NCBI RefSeq assembly: GCF_004886325.1
Contig: NZ_QXFN01000002.1
Location: 248,001 to 312,000, forward strand
Source: Cellulomonas telluris
GTDB lineage: Bacteria; Actinomycetota; Actinomycetes; Actinomycetales; Cellulomonadaceae
DNA: 64,000 bases
Direction: 5' to 3'
A model generated the notes under the pieces. The model was not told the origin of the DNA. It saw nothing but the letters and a program-made list of their open reading frames with translations, and made no database searches. Positions 8,352-17,386 of the stretch are shown here, one piece after another (position 1 is the first letter of the stretch; every line of letters begins with the position of its first letter). The position numbers and the translations under genes were made by a program.

Positions 8352-11300
8352 GTGTTCGACACCCTGCTCGTGGCCAACCGCGGCGAGATCGCCGTCCGGA
8401 TCCTGCGCACCGCGTCCGCGCTGGGCCTGCGCACCGTCGCCGTCTTCTCCGACGCCGACGCCGCCGCCCCGCACGTCCGCCTCGCCGACGAGGCCGTCCG
8501 CCTCGGCCCGGCGCCCGCCGCGGAGTCGTACCTGCGCGCCGACGCGGTGCTGGAGGCGGCCCTCGCGACGGGGGCCGGAGCGATCCACCCCGGTTACGGG
8601 TTCCTCTCCGAGAACGCGGCGTTCGCGGCGGCCGTCGAGGCGGCCGGGCTCGCCTTCGTCGGTCCGACGCCCGCGCACCTGGAGGTGTTCGGCGACAAGC
8701 ACCGCGCCCGGGAGGCCGCCCGGGCGGCGGGTGTCCCGCTCATCGCGGGCAGCGGCCTGCTCGACGACGTCGACGCGGCCCTCGCCGCCGCCGAGGCCGT
8801 CGGCTACCCGGTCATGCTCAAGGCCGTCGGTGGGGGCGGCGGCATCGGCATGCAGGCGTGCGACGGGCCGGACGAGCTGCGCGAGGCGTACGCGCGCGTG
8901 CAGCGGCTCGCGGAGGCGAGCTTCGGGTCCGGCGGGGTGTTCCTCGAGCGGTTCGTGCGGCGCGCCCGCCACCTCGAGGTGCAGGTGTTCGGCGACGGCG
9001 CCGGGCGGGTCGTGAGCCTGGGGGACCGGGACTGCTCGTTGCAGCGCCGCAACCAGAAGGTCGTCGAGGAGGCGCCGGCGCCCGGGCTGCCGGACGAGGT
9101 CCGCGCCGCGCTCGGGACGTCCGCCCGCGCCCTCACCGCGTCGGTCGCGTACCGGTCGGCCGGCACGGTCGAGTACGTGTACGACGTCGACCGCCAGGAG
9201 GTCTCCTTCCTCGAGGTCAACACGCGCCTGCAGGTCGAGCACCCGGTGACGGAGGAGATCACGGGCGTCGACCTCGTCGGCTGGATGCTGCGGCTCGCGC
9301 GCGGCGACGCCGACCTGCGCGACGAGCTCGCCGCCCTGCCCGACGACGGCCCCGCCCGCCGCGGCCACGCCGTCGAGGCCCGGGTCTATGCGGAGGACCC
9401 GCGCCGCGGCTACCGCCCCAGCGCCGGCCTGCTCACCGACGTCGTCTACCCGGAGGGCGCCCGCGTCGACGCGTGGGCGGAGACCGGCCAGGAGGTGACG
9501 AGCCACTACGACCCGATGCTGGCCAAGGTGATCGTGCACGCGGACGACCGCGGCGCGGCGCTCGCGGCGGCCGCGGACGCGCTCGCGGGCACGTCCGTCT
9601 CGGGCATCTCCACCAACCTGCCGCTCCTGCGGGCGGCCGTCGCGGACGAGGCGTTCGTCGCCGCCGCCCACACCACGGGCACGCTCGCGCACGTCACCGA
9701 CGACGAGCCGTGGGTCGAGGTGCTGCGTCCCGGGGTCATGACGACCGTGCAGGACTGGCCCGGCCGGCTCGGGCACTGGGACGTCGGCATCAGCCCGTCC
9801 GGCCCGATGGACGACCTGTCGTTCCGGCTCGGCAACGTCGCGCTCGGCAACCCCGAGGGCGCGCCGGGCCTGGAGTGCACGCTGCAGGGGCCGCGGCTGC
9901 GGTTCAGCCACGCGGCGGTCGTGTGCGTCACGGGGGCCGACGCGCCCGTGACGGTGGACGGCGTGGGCGTGCCGCAGTGGGAGCCGGTCGAGGTGCCCGC
10001 GGGGGCCGTGCTCGACGTCGGCGCCCCGACGGGGACCGGCCTGCGCACGTACGTGCTGCTGCGCGGCGGGCTGGACGTGCCCGAGTACCTGGGCTCGGCG
10101 TCGACGTTCTCGCTCGGCGGCTTCGGCGGGTACACCGGGCGGGCGCTCGCCACCGGCGACGTGCTCGTCCCGGCGCCCGTGCCCGCCGACGCCCCCGCCG
10201 CCACCGCCGTGCCGGAGGAGGCACGGCCGCAGCTCGTCCACGCGTGGGAGCTCGCCGTCCAGGAGGGGCCCCAGCCGGCGCCGACGTACTTCACGCACGA
10301 CGACATGCGGATGCTCTACGACGCCACGTGGCAGGTGCAGACGCACGCGAACCGTACGGGGATCCGGCTGAGCGGCCCGAAGCCGCGGTGGGCCCGCCCC
10401 GACGGCGGCGAGGCCGGCCTGCACCCGTCCAACCTGCACGACAACCCGTACTCGGTCGGCGCGCTCAACGTCTCCGGCGACACCCCGATCCTGCTCGGTC
10501 CCGACGGGCCGTCGCTCGGCGGGTTCGCCTGCCCGGTGACCGTGGTCGCGGGGCACCGCTGGAAGATGGGCCAGATCCGCCCGGGCGACACCGTGCGGCT
10601 CGTCCCGGTGCCCGAGGCGACGGCGGACGCCCTGCGCACCTCGACGGTCCGGCGCGCGTCGGCGTCCGTGCCCGCCGACCTGGCGACCGGCCCCGACGGC
10701 GACGACGGCGTCCTCGCGCGCGTCGCCGGCGACCCGACCGACCCGCTCGGCCGCCCCGACGTCGTGTACCTGCGCGGCGCCGACGACAACGTGCTCGTCG
10801 AGTACGGCCCGATGGTGCTCGACCTCGGCCTGCGGATGCGGGTGCACGCGCTCGGCGAGGCGCTGCGGGCGCGGGCGCTGCCCGGCGTCGTCGACATCAC
10901 GCCCGGCGTGCGCTCCCTGCACGTGCACGTCGACCCCGCGCTGCTGACCGTCCGCGCCCTCGTCGACGTGCTCGTCGCGCTCGAGGCCGACCTGCCCGCG
11001 ACCGCCGACCTCGAGGTCCCGTCGCGGCGCATCCACCTGCCGTTCTCGTTCGACGACCCGGTCGTCGCCGAGGCGATCGCGCGCTACACCGTCGGCGTGC
11101 GTCCGGAGGCGCCCTGGCTGCCGTCGAACGTCGAGTTCGTGCGGCGCGTCAACGGGCTCGGCTCCGGCGAGGACGTGCTGCGGACCATGACGGAGGCGGA
11201 GTACCTCGTCCTCGGGCTCGGCGACGTCTACCTCGGCGCGCCGCTCGCCGTGCCGCTCGACCCGCGGCACCGGCTCATGACGACGAAGTACAACCCGGCG

Positions 11301-11990
11301 CGGACCTGGACGGCCGCCGACACCGTCGGCCTGGGCGGGCAGTACCTGTGCGTGTACGGGATGGACTCGCCCGGCGGGTACCAGCTGGTCGGGCGGACCG
11401 TGCCCATCTGGTCGGGGCACCGCCAGCACGGCGTGTTCGAGCCCGGGACGCCGTGGCTGCTGCGGTTCTTCGACCGGATCGTCTGGCACCCCGTCGGCGC
11501 GGAGGAGCTCGCGGAGCAGCGCGTCGCGTTCGCCGCCGGGCGGCTCGAGGTGCAGGTCGAGCACGGCACGTTCTCCTACCGCGAGCACCTCGCGCTGCTC
11601 ACCGAGCACGCCGACGACATCGCCGCCTTCCGCGCGCACCAGGCCGCCGCGTTCGCCACCGAGCGCGACGCGTGGGCCGCCGCGGGCGAGCTCGACGCGG
11701 CTCCCGAGGAGGAGGCGCCGGCCGCCGCGCACGGGTCCGTCGCCGCCGAGGTGGAGCTGCTCGACGGGCACGTGCTCGTCGAGGCGCCGATGGTGGGGTC
11801 CGTCTGGCGGGTGGAGGCCGCGGCCGGGGCGGACGTGCGCGCGGGCGACCTGCTCGTCGCGCTGGAGGCCATGAAGCTGGAGCTGGCGGTGCCCTCGCCG
11901 TCCGACGGGAGGGTGGTGCGGGTGCTCGTGGAACCGGGGCAGCACGTGGGGCCGGGCGCGCCGCTCGCGGTGCTGGCGGTGGACGCGTGA
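8352..11990 (+). CDS. Urea carboxylase (biotin-dependent)
   Basis: GTG start at 8352 after GAGGGG; 1212 residues, the family length. Domain order: biotin carboxylase (about 1-450) starting MFDTLLVANRGEIA, with a Gly-rich ATP loop GGGGGIGMQA and EVNTRLQVEHPVTEE; KipA-like carboxyltransferase half (about 455-770; SPSGPMDDLSFRLGNVALGN); KipI-like half (about 790-1030; YLRGADDNVLVEYGP); biotinyl domain at the C-terminus with carrier K1175 in EAMKLE. The enzyme uses ATP and bicarbonate to convert urea to allophanate in the cytoplasm. GTGA overlap with the allophanate hydrolase gene makes the two-step urea amidolyase route explicit. Confidence 0.95.
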   Translation: MFDTLLVANRGEIAVRILRTASALGLRTVAVFSDADAAAPHVRLADEAVRLGPAPAAESYLRADAVLEAALATGAGAIHPGYGFLSENAAFAAAVEAAGLAFVGPTPAHLEVFGDKHRAREAARAAGVPLIAGSGLLDDVDAALAAAEAVGYPVMLKAVGGGGGIGMQACDGPDELREAYARVQRLAEASFGSGGVFLERFVRRARHLEVQVFGDGAGRVVSLGDRDCSLQRRNQKVVEEAPAPGLPDEVRAALGTSARALTASVAYRSAGTVEYVYDVDRQEVSFLEVNTRLQVEHPVTEEITGVDLVGWMLRLARGDADLRDELAALPDDGPARRGHAVEARVYAEDPRRGYRPSAGLLTDVVYPEGARVDAWAETGQEVTSHYDPMLAKVIVHADDRGAALAAAADALAGTSVSGISTNLPLLRAAVADEAFVAAAHTTGTLAHVTDDEPWVEVLRPGVMTTVQDWPGRLGHWDVGISPSGPMDDLSFRLGNVALGNPEGAPGLECTLQGPRLRFSHAAVVCVTGADAPVTVDGVGVPQWEPVEVPAGAVLDVGAPTGTGLRTYVLLRGGLDVPEYLGSASTFSLGGFGGYTGRALATGDVLVPAPVPADAPAATAVPEEARPQLVHAWELAVQEGPQPAPTYFTHDDMRMLYDATWQVQTHANRTGIRLSGPKPRWARPDGGEAGLHPSNLHDNPYSVGALNVSGDTPILLGPDGPSLGGFACPVTVVAGHRWKMGQIRPGDTVRLVPVPEATADALRTSTVRRASASVPADLATGPDGDDGVLARVAGDPTDPLGRPDVVYLRGADDNVLVEYGPMVLDLGLRMRVHALGEALRARALPGVVDITPGVRSLHVHVDPALLTVRALVDVLVALEADLPATADLEVPSRRIHLPFSFDDPVVAEAIARYTVGVRPEAPWLPSNVEFVRRVNGLGSGEDVLRTMTEAEYLVLGLGDVYLGAPLAVPLDPRHRLMTTKYNPARTWTAADTVGLGGQYLCVYGMDSPGGYQLVGRTVPIWSGHRQHGVFEPGTPWLLRFFDRIVWHPVGAEELAEQRVAFAAGRLEVQVEHGTFSYREHLALLTEHADDIAAFRAHQAAAFATERDAWAAAGELDAAPEEEAPAAAHGSVAAEVELLDGHVLVEAPMVGSVWRVEAAAGADVRAGDLLVALEAMKLELAVPSPSDGRVVRVLVEPGQHVGPGAPLAVLAVDA

Positions 11991-13825
11991 GCGCCGCGAC
12001 GTCCGGGACGCGCGTCGTCGAGGCGGGACCCGCGGGCGAGGACCGCGCGCCGGAGGGCCGCGCGCCGGAGGGCCGCGCGCCGGAGGGCCGCGCGCAGGCG
12101 CGGGTGCGCGCGGCGTACGCCCGCATGCGGGAGGTCGACCGGCCGGAGGTGTGGATCGCCGTCGTGCCCGAGGCCGACGCGCTCGCGGCGGCCGCCGCCG
12201 TCGACGCGCGCGTCGCCGCGGGGGAGGAGCTGCCGCTGGCCGGGCTCGCGCTCGCGGTCAAGGACAACGTGGACGTCGCGGGCCTGCCCACGACCGCCGG
12301 GTGCCCGTCCTACGCGACGCACCCCGCCGGGCGCCCCGGACCGGCCGCGCGCACCGCACCGGCCGTGCGGGCGCTGGTCGACGCGGGCGCGGTCGTGCTC
12401 GGCAAGACGAACCTCGACCAGTTCGCGACAGGGCTCGTCGGCACCCGCAGCCCGTACGGCGCCGTCCGGCACGCGACCCTGCCCGAGCGCGTGTCCGGCG
12501 GGTCGTCCTCCGGGTCGGCGGTGGCCGTCGCGCTCGGCGTCGCCGACATCGGGATCGGCACCGACACGGCCGGGTCCGGACGCGTGCCCGCGGCGTTCCA
12601 CGGGCTCGTCGGCATCAAGACGAGCGTGGGGCTCGTGCCGACCGGCGGGGTCGTGCCCGCGTGCGCGTCCTACGACGTCGTCACGACCTTCACCCGGGAC
12701 CTCGCGACGGGCGCGCTCGCGACGCGGCTCATGGTGGAGGCCGGCGCCGGCGCGGCGGCCCGGCGGACGTGGCCCGTCGACGTGCCCGTCGCGCTGCGCG
12801 ACGAGCCCCTCGTGGCCGTGCCGCGCGCGCAGGACCTGGTGCCGCTCTCGCCGGGCTGGCGGGCTGCCTTCGCCGCCGCCGTCGAGCGGGTGCGGGCCGT
12901 CGGCGCACGGACCGTCGAGGTGGACGTCTCCGGCATGCTCGAGGCGGCGCGGCTGCTGTACGACGGGGCGATCGTCGCCGAGCGGTACGCCGCCGTGGGG
13001 GAGTTCCTCGCGACGGGCCCGGCGGACGCGGACCCCATCGTCGCGTCGATCGTCCTGGCCGGGGGCGCGGTCCCCGCGGCGGACTACGTGCGCGACCGTC
13101 TGCGTCTCGACGCCGCCCGGGCCGACGCCGCCCGCACCCTGGAGGGCGTCGACCTGCTCCTGCTGCCGACGACCACGGAGCACCCGACGATCGCGGACGT
13201 GCAGGCGGACCCCGTCGCCATCAACCGGCGGCTCGGCACGTACACGAACTTCGTCAACCTGCTCGACCTCGCGGCCGTCGCGGTCCCGGCGGGCGAGGCG
13301 GACGGGGGGCCGTTCGGCGTCACCGTGATCGCCCGCGGCGGCGAGGACCAGCTCGCGCTCGACCTCGCGGCACGCCTGCTCGCGGACGAGGACGGCGCCG
13401 CGGACGTGCCGGGGTACGCGCCGCTGGTGGTCGGCGGCACCGTCGAGCTGCTCGTGGTCGGGGCGCACCTGCGCGGGCAGCCGCTGCAGGGGCAGCTCGC
13501 CGACCTGGGCGCCCGCTTCGACCGGGCCGTCACGACGTCCGACGCCTACCGGCTGGTCGCGCTGCCCACCGCGCCGCGCAAGCCGGGGCTCGTACGGGTC
13601 GGCGCCGGGGGCGGTGCGCCGATCGCGGGCGAGGTGTGGCGGCTGTCGCCCGGGGCGCTCGGGACGTTCCTCGCCGACCTGCCCGCCCCGATGACGCTGG
13701 GCCGGGTGGAGCTCGCCGACGGCACGTGGGTCGTCGGGTTCGGGTGCACCGCCGAGGCCGGGGCGTCCGGGGCGGACGTCACCGACACCGGGGGATGGCT
13801 CGCGGCCCTCGCCGCCGGCCGCTAG
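11987..13825 (+). CDS. atzF: Allophanate hydrolase
   Basis: 612 residues, starting at a GTG that overlaps the carboxylase stop. The N-terminal amidase-signature domain has the catalytic Lys K92 (AVKDN), the cis-Ser in GGSSSGSAVAVA (171-182) and the nucleophile S197 in GTDTAGSGRVPAA. The C-terminal domain (about 480-612; VVGAHLRGQPL..) is the small second domain of allophanate hydrolases. Allophanate is hydrolysed to two ammonia and two CO2. Residues 18-36 are a threefold 15-bp repeat encoding (R)APEG units ahead of the conserved region, an extension not seen in the family core. Last gene of the urea unit. Confidence 0.94.
   Translation: MSAATSGTRVVEAGPAGEDRAPEGRAPEGRAPEGRAQARVRAAYARMREVDRPEVWIAVVPEADALAAAAAVDARVAAGEELPLAGLALAVKDNVDVAGLPTTAGCPSYATHPAGRPGPAARTAPAVRALVDAGAVVLGKTNLDQFATGLVGTRSPYGAVRHATLPERVSGGSSSGSAVAVALGVADIGIGTDTAGSGRVPAAFHGLVGIKTSVGLVPTGGVVPACASYDVVTTFTRDLATGALATRLMVEAGAGAAARRTWPVDVPVALRDEPLVAVPRAQDLVPLSPGWRAAFAAAVERVRAVGARTVEVDVSGMLEAARLLYDGAIVAERYAAVGEFLATGPADADPIVASIVLAGGAVPAADYVRDRLRLDAARADAARTLEGVDLLLLPTTTEHPTIADVQADPVAINRRLGTYTNFVNLLDLAAVAVPAGEADGGPFGVTVIARGGEDQLALDLAARLLADEDGAADVPGYAPLVVGGTVELLVVGAHLRGQPLQGQLADLGARFDRAVTTSDAYRLVALPTAPRKPGLVRVGAGGGAPIAGEVWRLSPGALGTFLADLPAPMTLGRVELADGTWVVGFGCTAEAGASGADVTDTGGWLAALAAGR
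12044..12088 (+). repeat. Three tandem 15-bp repeats in allophanate hydrolase
   Basis: Three identical copies of CGCGCGCCGGAGGGC, in frame, encoding repeated R-A-P-E-G. They lie in the non-conserved N-terminal extension and could vary in number without shifting frame. Confidence 0.85.
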
Positions 13826-13849
13826 GGGCCGCGCCCGGCACGAGGACCT

Positions 13850-13905
13850 CGAACCGGGACTTCTCCGCGGGACGGGAAGCGCCGGCGCGGAGAAGTCCGG
13901 GTTCG
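13850..13905. repeat. Palindromic repeat / terminator hairpin, copy 1
   Basis: Two 19-base arms (13850-13868 and 13887-13905) are complementary with one mismatch; the right arm reads GCGGAGAAGTCCGGGTTCG. Exactly the same right arm, and a near-identical left arm, recur at 23948-24003. The element sits between the convergent allophanate hydrolase and DUF4031 genes, so it can act as a terminator, but sequence identity of the two copies suggests a dispersed repeat family. Confidence 0.8.
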
Positions 13906-13954
13906 TCGTCCGGAGCGGGCCGGGCGGGGCCGCCGCGGGCTGGGGCGGTCGGAG

Positions 13955-14263
13955 TCAGGGGCCGTCGGGGGAGGGAGCGTGGGGGGAGGGAGCGTCGGGC
14001 CGGCGGTCGCGTCCGGGGACGCGCAGGCCGGAGGCCCGCAGCCGCCGGACGAGCTCGCGCGTGCCGACCGGGACCGCGCCGAGGCCGACGAGCTCGTCCC
14101 AGCGCTCGGCGGGCACGTCGTAGTGGTCGCGGTCGAAGGCCCGCCGCGGGATGCCGGCGCGGGCCGCGAACGCGTGCAGCTCGTCGTAGGACGCGTCGCT
14201 GACCAGGTGGCCCCAGACCGTGCCGTGCCGGGGCCACAGCGGCGGGTCGAGGAGGACGGTCAC
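13955..14263 (-). CDS. DUF4031 domain-containing protein
   Basis: A 102-residue protein from a GTG (MTVLLDPPLWPRHGTVWGHL). The stretch SDASYDELHAFAARAGIPRRAFDRDHYDVP is the hallmark of DUF4031, a small family common in actinobacteria with no known function. The C-terminus (RDRRPDAPSPHAPSPDGP) is low-complexity. Alone on the minus strand between the urea unit and the WXG100 gene. Confidence 0.75.
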   Translation of the reverse strand: MTVLLDPPLWPRHGTVWGHLVSDASYDELHAFAARAGIPRRAFDRDHYDVPAERWDELVGLGAVPVGTRELVRRLRASGLRVPGRDRRPDAPSPHAPSPDGP

Positions 14264-14450
14264 CGGGTGAGCGTACGTCCGCGCGGACGCGGCGCCTCCT
14301 GCGAGCCGACCACAGCCCGCCGTCCGCGCCCTGTCGTCCTCGGCCGCCCGCCCGGTGCCTCCGGGCGGGCGGGGCCGGCGCCTAGCGTCGGCGCGTCCGT
14401 CGTCCACGGGCCGTCCGACGGGCGGCCGCGACGGGCGCGGAGGAGGTCCC

Positions 14451-14741
14451 ATGAGCAGGTACGAGGTCGACGCCGCCCACCTCGACGGGTCGGCGGCGGC
14501 GGTGCTCGCCCGTGCGGCGACGATCCAGGCGGAGGTCGCGGGCATGCAGCGGCAGCTCGCCGAGCTGCAGGCGTCGTGGCGGGGCGGCGCGGCGGGAGCG
14601 TTCTCGGCGCTCGTCGCCGAGTGGACCGGGACGCAGGCGCGGGTGGAGCAGTCCCTCGCGCAGATCGCGACCGCGATGCAGTCGGCCGCCCGCACCTACG
14701 CCGACGCGGAGGCGCACGCCGCCCGCCTGTTCGGGCACTGA
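14451..14741 (+). CDS. WXG100-family secreted protein (EsxA-like)
   Basis: A 96-residue all-helical protein with W43-R-G in the turn between two long helices, the WXG100 signature. The ATG at 14451 has a strong GGAGGAGG five bases upstream, and TAGCGT near 14382 could be its -10 box. WXG100 proteins form helical-hairpin dimers exported by type VII (EccC-driven) machines. No ATPase, membrane part or toxin domain of such a system is in the window, and the C-terminus lacks an evident YxxxD/E signal, so it is an orphan here; partner and target are unknown. Confidence 0.85.
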   Translation: MSRYEVDAAHLDGSAAAVLARAATIQAEVAGMQRQLAELQASWRGGAAGAFSALVAEWTGTQARVEQSLAQIATAMQSAARTYADAEAHAARLFGH

Positions 14742-14877
14742 GCCCGTGGCCGACAGCCCGGGGTCGCCTGGTCCTGAGCGGCGCCGGGTGCGTCAGCGCG
14801 ACCCGGTGCCCTCAGGGCGAGGCGGGTGCCTCCTCGCGGTGCCGGGGGAGGGCTCGGTGGGTGCGGTGCGGGGTGCG

Positions 14878-15735
14878 TCAGAGCGGGCGCGAGGCCGCTC
14901 GCGGGGCGTCGACGACGGGCGGGGTCCCCGGACCCCGCCCGGCCGGACCGGTCGGGCCGGCCCCGCCGGAGCCACCGGAGCCGCCGGAGCCGCCGGCGCC
15001 ACCGCCGTCCGGGGCGCCTGGCGGGGCGTCCCCGCCCGTGGCCTCCTCGAGCCGGCTCAGCTCCTTCTCGAGCCGCTGCAGCTCGGCCGACACGTTCTGC
15101 CGGGCCGGCTCCTCCCACGGCTGGGCGAGAGGGCTGACGAACAGCGACGGGCGCGCGAGCAGCTTGCGCAGGATGCGGGCACGCGCCCGCAGGTAGTCCT
15201 CGAGCGGCAGGTGCGCGTACTCGGCGCGCACGTCCTTGAGGTACGCCTTGTACCGCTGGGGCTCCGTCGCGAGCATCGCCAGGTCGGCGTCGCACAGCAC
15301 CGCGCAGTCGATGTCCTGGCGGTCGGGCGCGTGCCGCACCAGCGCCGAGACGAGGTCGGCGATCCGCTGGACGCGCCGCTCGGGGACGCCCAGCGCCGTC
15401 AGCTGCTCGCGGGCCAGCCGGGCGCTCGCGGCCTCGTCCTCGCCGCCCTTGTTGGCGTACGCCTTGCGCTCGGCGGAGTCGAACACGGCCCCGTGGTACC
15501 AGGCCGCGAGGCGCACCAGGTCGGGCTCGTGCGCCTCCTCGTCGAGCTCGTCCACCCGGGCGAGCACGTCCACGAGGTGCCGCACGTTGTGGAAGTGGCG
15601 CTCGGGGCGGGACCAGCGGTCGAGGAGGTCCTCGCCGGTACGCCGGATCTCCTCGGGGGACGCGGTGCCCCCGGCTCCGACGACGCTGCGGGAGAAGGCC
15701 GGCAGGAGCCAGCCCGGTGCGTCATGGACGCCCAT
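14878..15735 (-). CDS. HD-domain metal-dependent phosphohydrolase-like protein
   Basis: 285 residues. HFHNVRH (47-53) and WYHGAVFD (79-86) supply the His and Asp residues of an HD-type metal site; the predicted-hydrolase family with this HNxxH...WYHD pattern is widespread, often called HD domain protein. An acidic and coiled segment (about 205-235) is followed by a Gly/Ser/Pro-rich tail to the end. Substrate unknown. It begins ten bases after the stop of the histidine kinase gene on the same strand and may be its third cistron. Confidence 0.7.
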   Translation of the reverse strand: MGVHDAPGWLLPAFSRSVVGAGGTASPEEIRRTGEDLLDRWSRPERHFHNVRHLVDVLARVDELDEEAHEPDLVRLAAWYHGAVFDSAERKAYANKGGEDEAASARLAREQLTALGVPERRVQRIADLVSALVRHAPDRQDIDCAVLCDADLAMLATEPQRYKAYLKDVRAEYAHLPLEDYLRARARILRKLLARPSLFVSPLAQPWEEPARQNVSAELQRLEKELSRLEEATGGDAPPGAPDGGGAGGSGGSGGSGGAGPTGPAGRGPGTPPVVDAPRAASRPL

Positions 15736-15745
15736 GGATCATGCC

Positions 15746-17386
15746 TCACGACGGTGACGTAGGACGGGCCATCGTAGCCACGTCCGGCGCGGGGAGCGCA
15801 CCCGCGGTCCCGCTGGTCGGACGTCCGACCACGTCCGCGGACGCAGCCGCCGTGCCGCCCGTCGGCCCGTCGACGGGCAGGACGACGCGGACCGTCGTCC
15901 CGCCGCCCGGGGTCTGCGTCAGACGGACGCGTCCCTCGTGCGACGTGACGATCGCGGCCACGATCGCCATGCCGAGCCCCGACCCGCCGGACTCGCGCGT
16001 CCGCGACGCGTCGACGCGGTAGAAGCGCTCGAAGACCCGCGCGGCGTGCTCCGGGGCGATGCCGGGGCCGTGGTCGCGGACCTCGAGCACCGCCGTCCCC
16101 GGCGCCTCGCCGTCCGGCCCGCCGGGCCCGACCCGCACCTCCACGGGGGTGCCCGCCGGCGTGTGCTGCACCGCGTTCCCGACGAGGTTCGCGAGGACCT
16201 GCCGCAGGCGTGCCTCGTCACCCTGCACCACGACGGGCCCGGGGCTGCCGCCCGTCTCGAGGCGGGCCGGCCGGTCCGGGTCGAGCGCGCGCAGGTCGCT
16301 CACGGCGTCCGCGGCGAGCACGGTCAGGTCGACCGGCCCGAGGCGGCCCGGCCGGCCCTCGTCCAGCCGCGCGAGCGCGAGCAGGTCCTCGACGAGCGAG
16401 CCCATGCGCGTCGCGGAGCCCTCGATGCGCCGCATCGTGTCGCCCACCTGCTCCGGGGTCGTCGTCGCGCCCATCCGGTACAGCTCGGCGTAGCCCCGGA
16501 TGGTCGCGAGCGGGGTCCGCAGCTCGTGGGACGCGTCCGCGACGAACCGGCGCATCCGCGCCTCGGACGCCGTGCGCGCGTCGAACGCCTCCTCGATCTG
16601 CGCGAGCATCCCGTTCAGCGCGGCGGCGAGCCGCCCGACCTCGGTCGTCGTCGACGCGGTCGGCACGCGCCGCGACAGCTCGCCGGCGGCGATCGCCGCG
16701 GCGGTGTCCTCGATCTCGTCCAGCGGGCGCAGCGAGCGCCGCACCGCCCACGTGCCAGTCACCGCGCCCAGCAGGACGATCGCGATCCCGCTGAGCAGCA
16801 GGATGCGCGAGAGCGAGACGACCGCGCGGTCCAGGTCGCGCTGGGGGAGCGCCACCGTGAGGTACCCGCTGCCGTCCTCCAGCGGGAAGGTCACGGCGCG
16901 CCACCGCGAGGCCGCGCGGGACGACCCGACGGTGTACGGCTCCCCGGCGCGGGCGGCGGCCTGCCGGACGGTGAGGTCGGGGATGTGCGGGCGCCCGTAC
17001 TCCGCGAGGGTCGGCGCACGGCCGATGAGCGGCACCTCGACCGCGCCGATCCGGGCCTGCACGTAGTAGTCCGACGGCCCGACGTCCCCGAGGCCGGGCA
17101 TGCCGGACAGCGCGTCCACCGTCTGCTGCGCCAGCCGGCGGCCCTCGTCCTGGAGCTTCGCGTCGGCCTGCAGCACGAGGGTGCGGCGCAGCAGGGTCGT
17201 GCTCGCCGCCCCCGCGAGCACGAGCCCCGCGCCGAGCAGCACGACGATGATCGCGACGAGGCGCCGCACGAGCGGCACGGTCGCCCAGGCCGCCCGCATC
17301 CGCGTGAGCACACCCGGCCGGGGTTCCCCGGCCCCGGCCGCGTCCGCCTGCGCCACCGGCACCGGCGTGGTCCCGGGATGCGTCAC
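15746..17386 (-). CDS. Sensor histidine kinase, two membrane segments
   Basis: 546 residues from a GTG overlapping the regulator stop (GTGA). Membrane segments at about 40-64 and 190-212 flank a 125-residue outer sensing domain; HAMP spans about 213-268; the HisKA box DASHELRTPL carries H287; the ATPase domain has the N box (VLANLVGNAVQHT), DHGPGI and GSGLGMAI. The layout matches the actinobacterial TcrY/CutS-like class. Partner is the OmpR-type regulator immediately upstream. The signal sensed is unknown. Confidence 0.92.
   Translation of the reverse strand: MTHPGTTPVPVAQADAAGAGEPRPGVLTRMRAAWATVPLVRRLVAIIVVLLGAGLVLAGAASTTLLRRTLVLQADAKLQDEGRRLAQQTVDALSGMPGLGDVGPSDYYVQARIGAVEVPLIGRAPTLAEYGRPHIPDLTVRQAAARAGEPYTVGSSRAASRWRAVTFPLEDGSGYLTVALPQRDLDRAVVSLSRILLLSGIAIVLLGAVTGTWAVRRSLRPLDEIEDTAAAIAAGELSRRVPTASTTTEVGRLAAALNGMLAQIEEAFDARTASEARMRRFVADASHELRTPLATIRGYAELYRMGATTTPEQVGDTMRRIEGSATRMGSLVEDLLALARLDEGRPGRLGPVDLTVLAADAVSDLRALDPDRPARLETGGSPGPVVVQGDEARLRQVLANLVGNAVQHTPAGTPVEVRVGPGGPDGEAPGTAVLEVRDHGPGIAPEHAARVFERFYRVDASRTRESGGSGLGMAIVAAIVTSHEGRVRLTQTPGGGTTVRVVLPVDGPTGGTAAASADVVGRPTSGTAGALPAPDVATMARPTSPS

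Noticed and set aside
8133-11945. A 1270-residue open frame on the minus strand
   Set aside because: It lies antisense to the well-supported urea carboxylase gene. High-GC DNA leaves long open antisense frames; its product is Arg/His/Gly/Val-rich with no domain.
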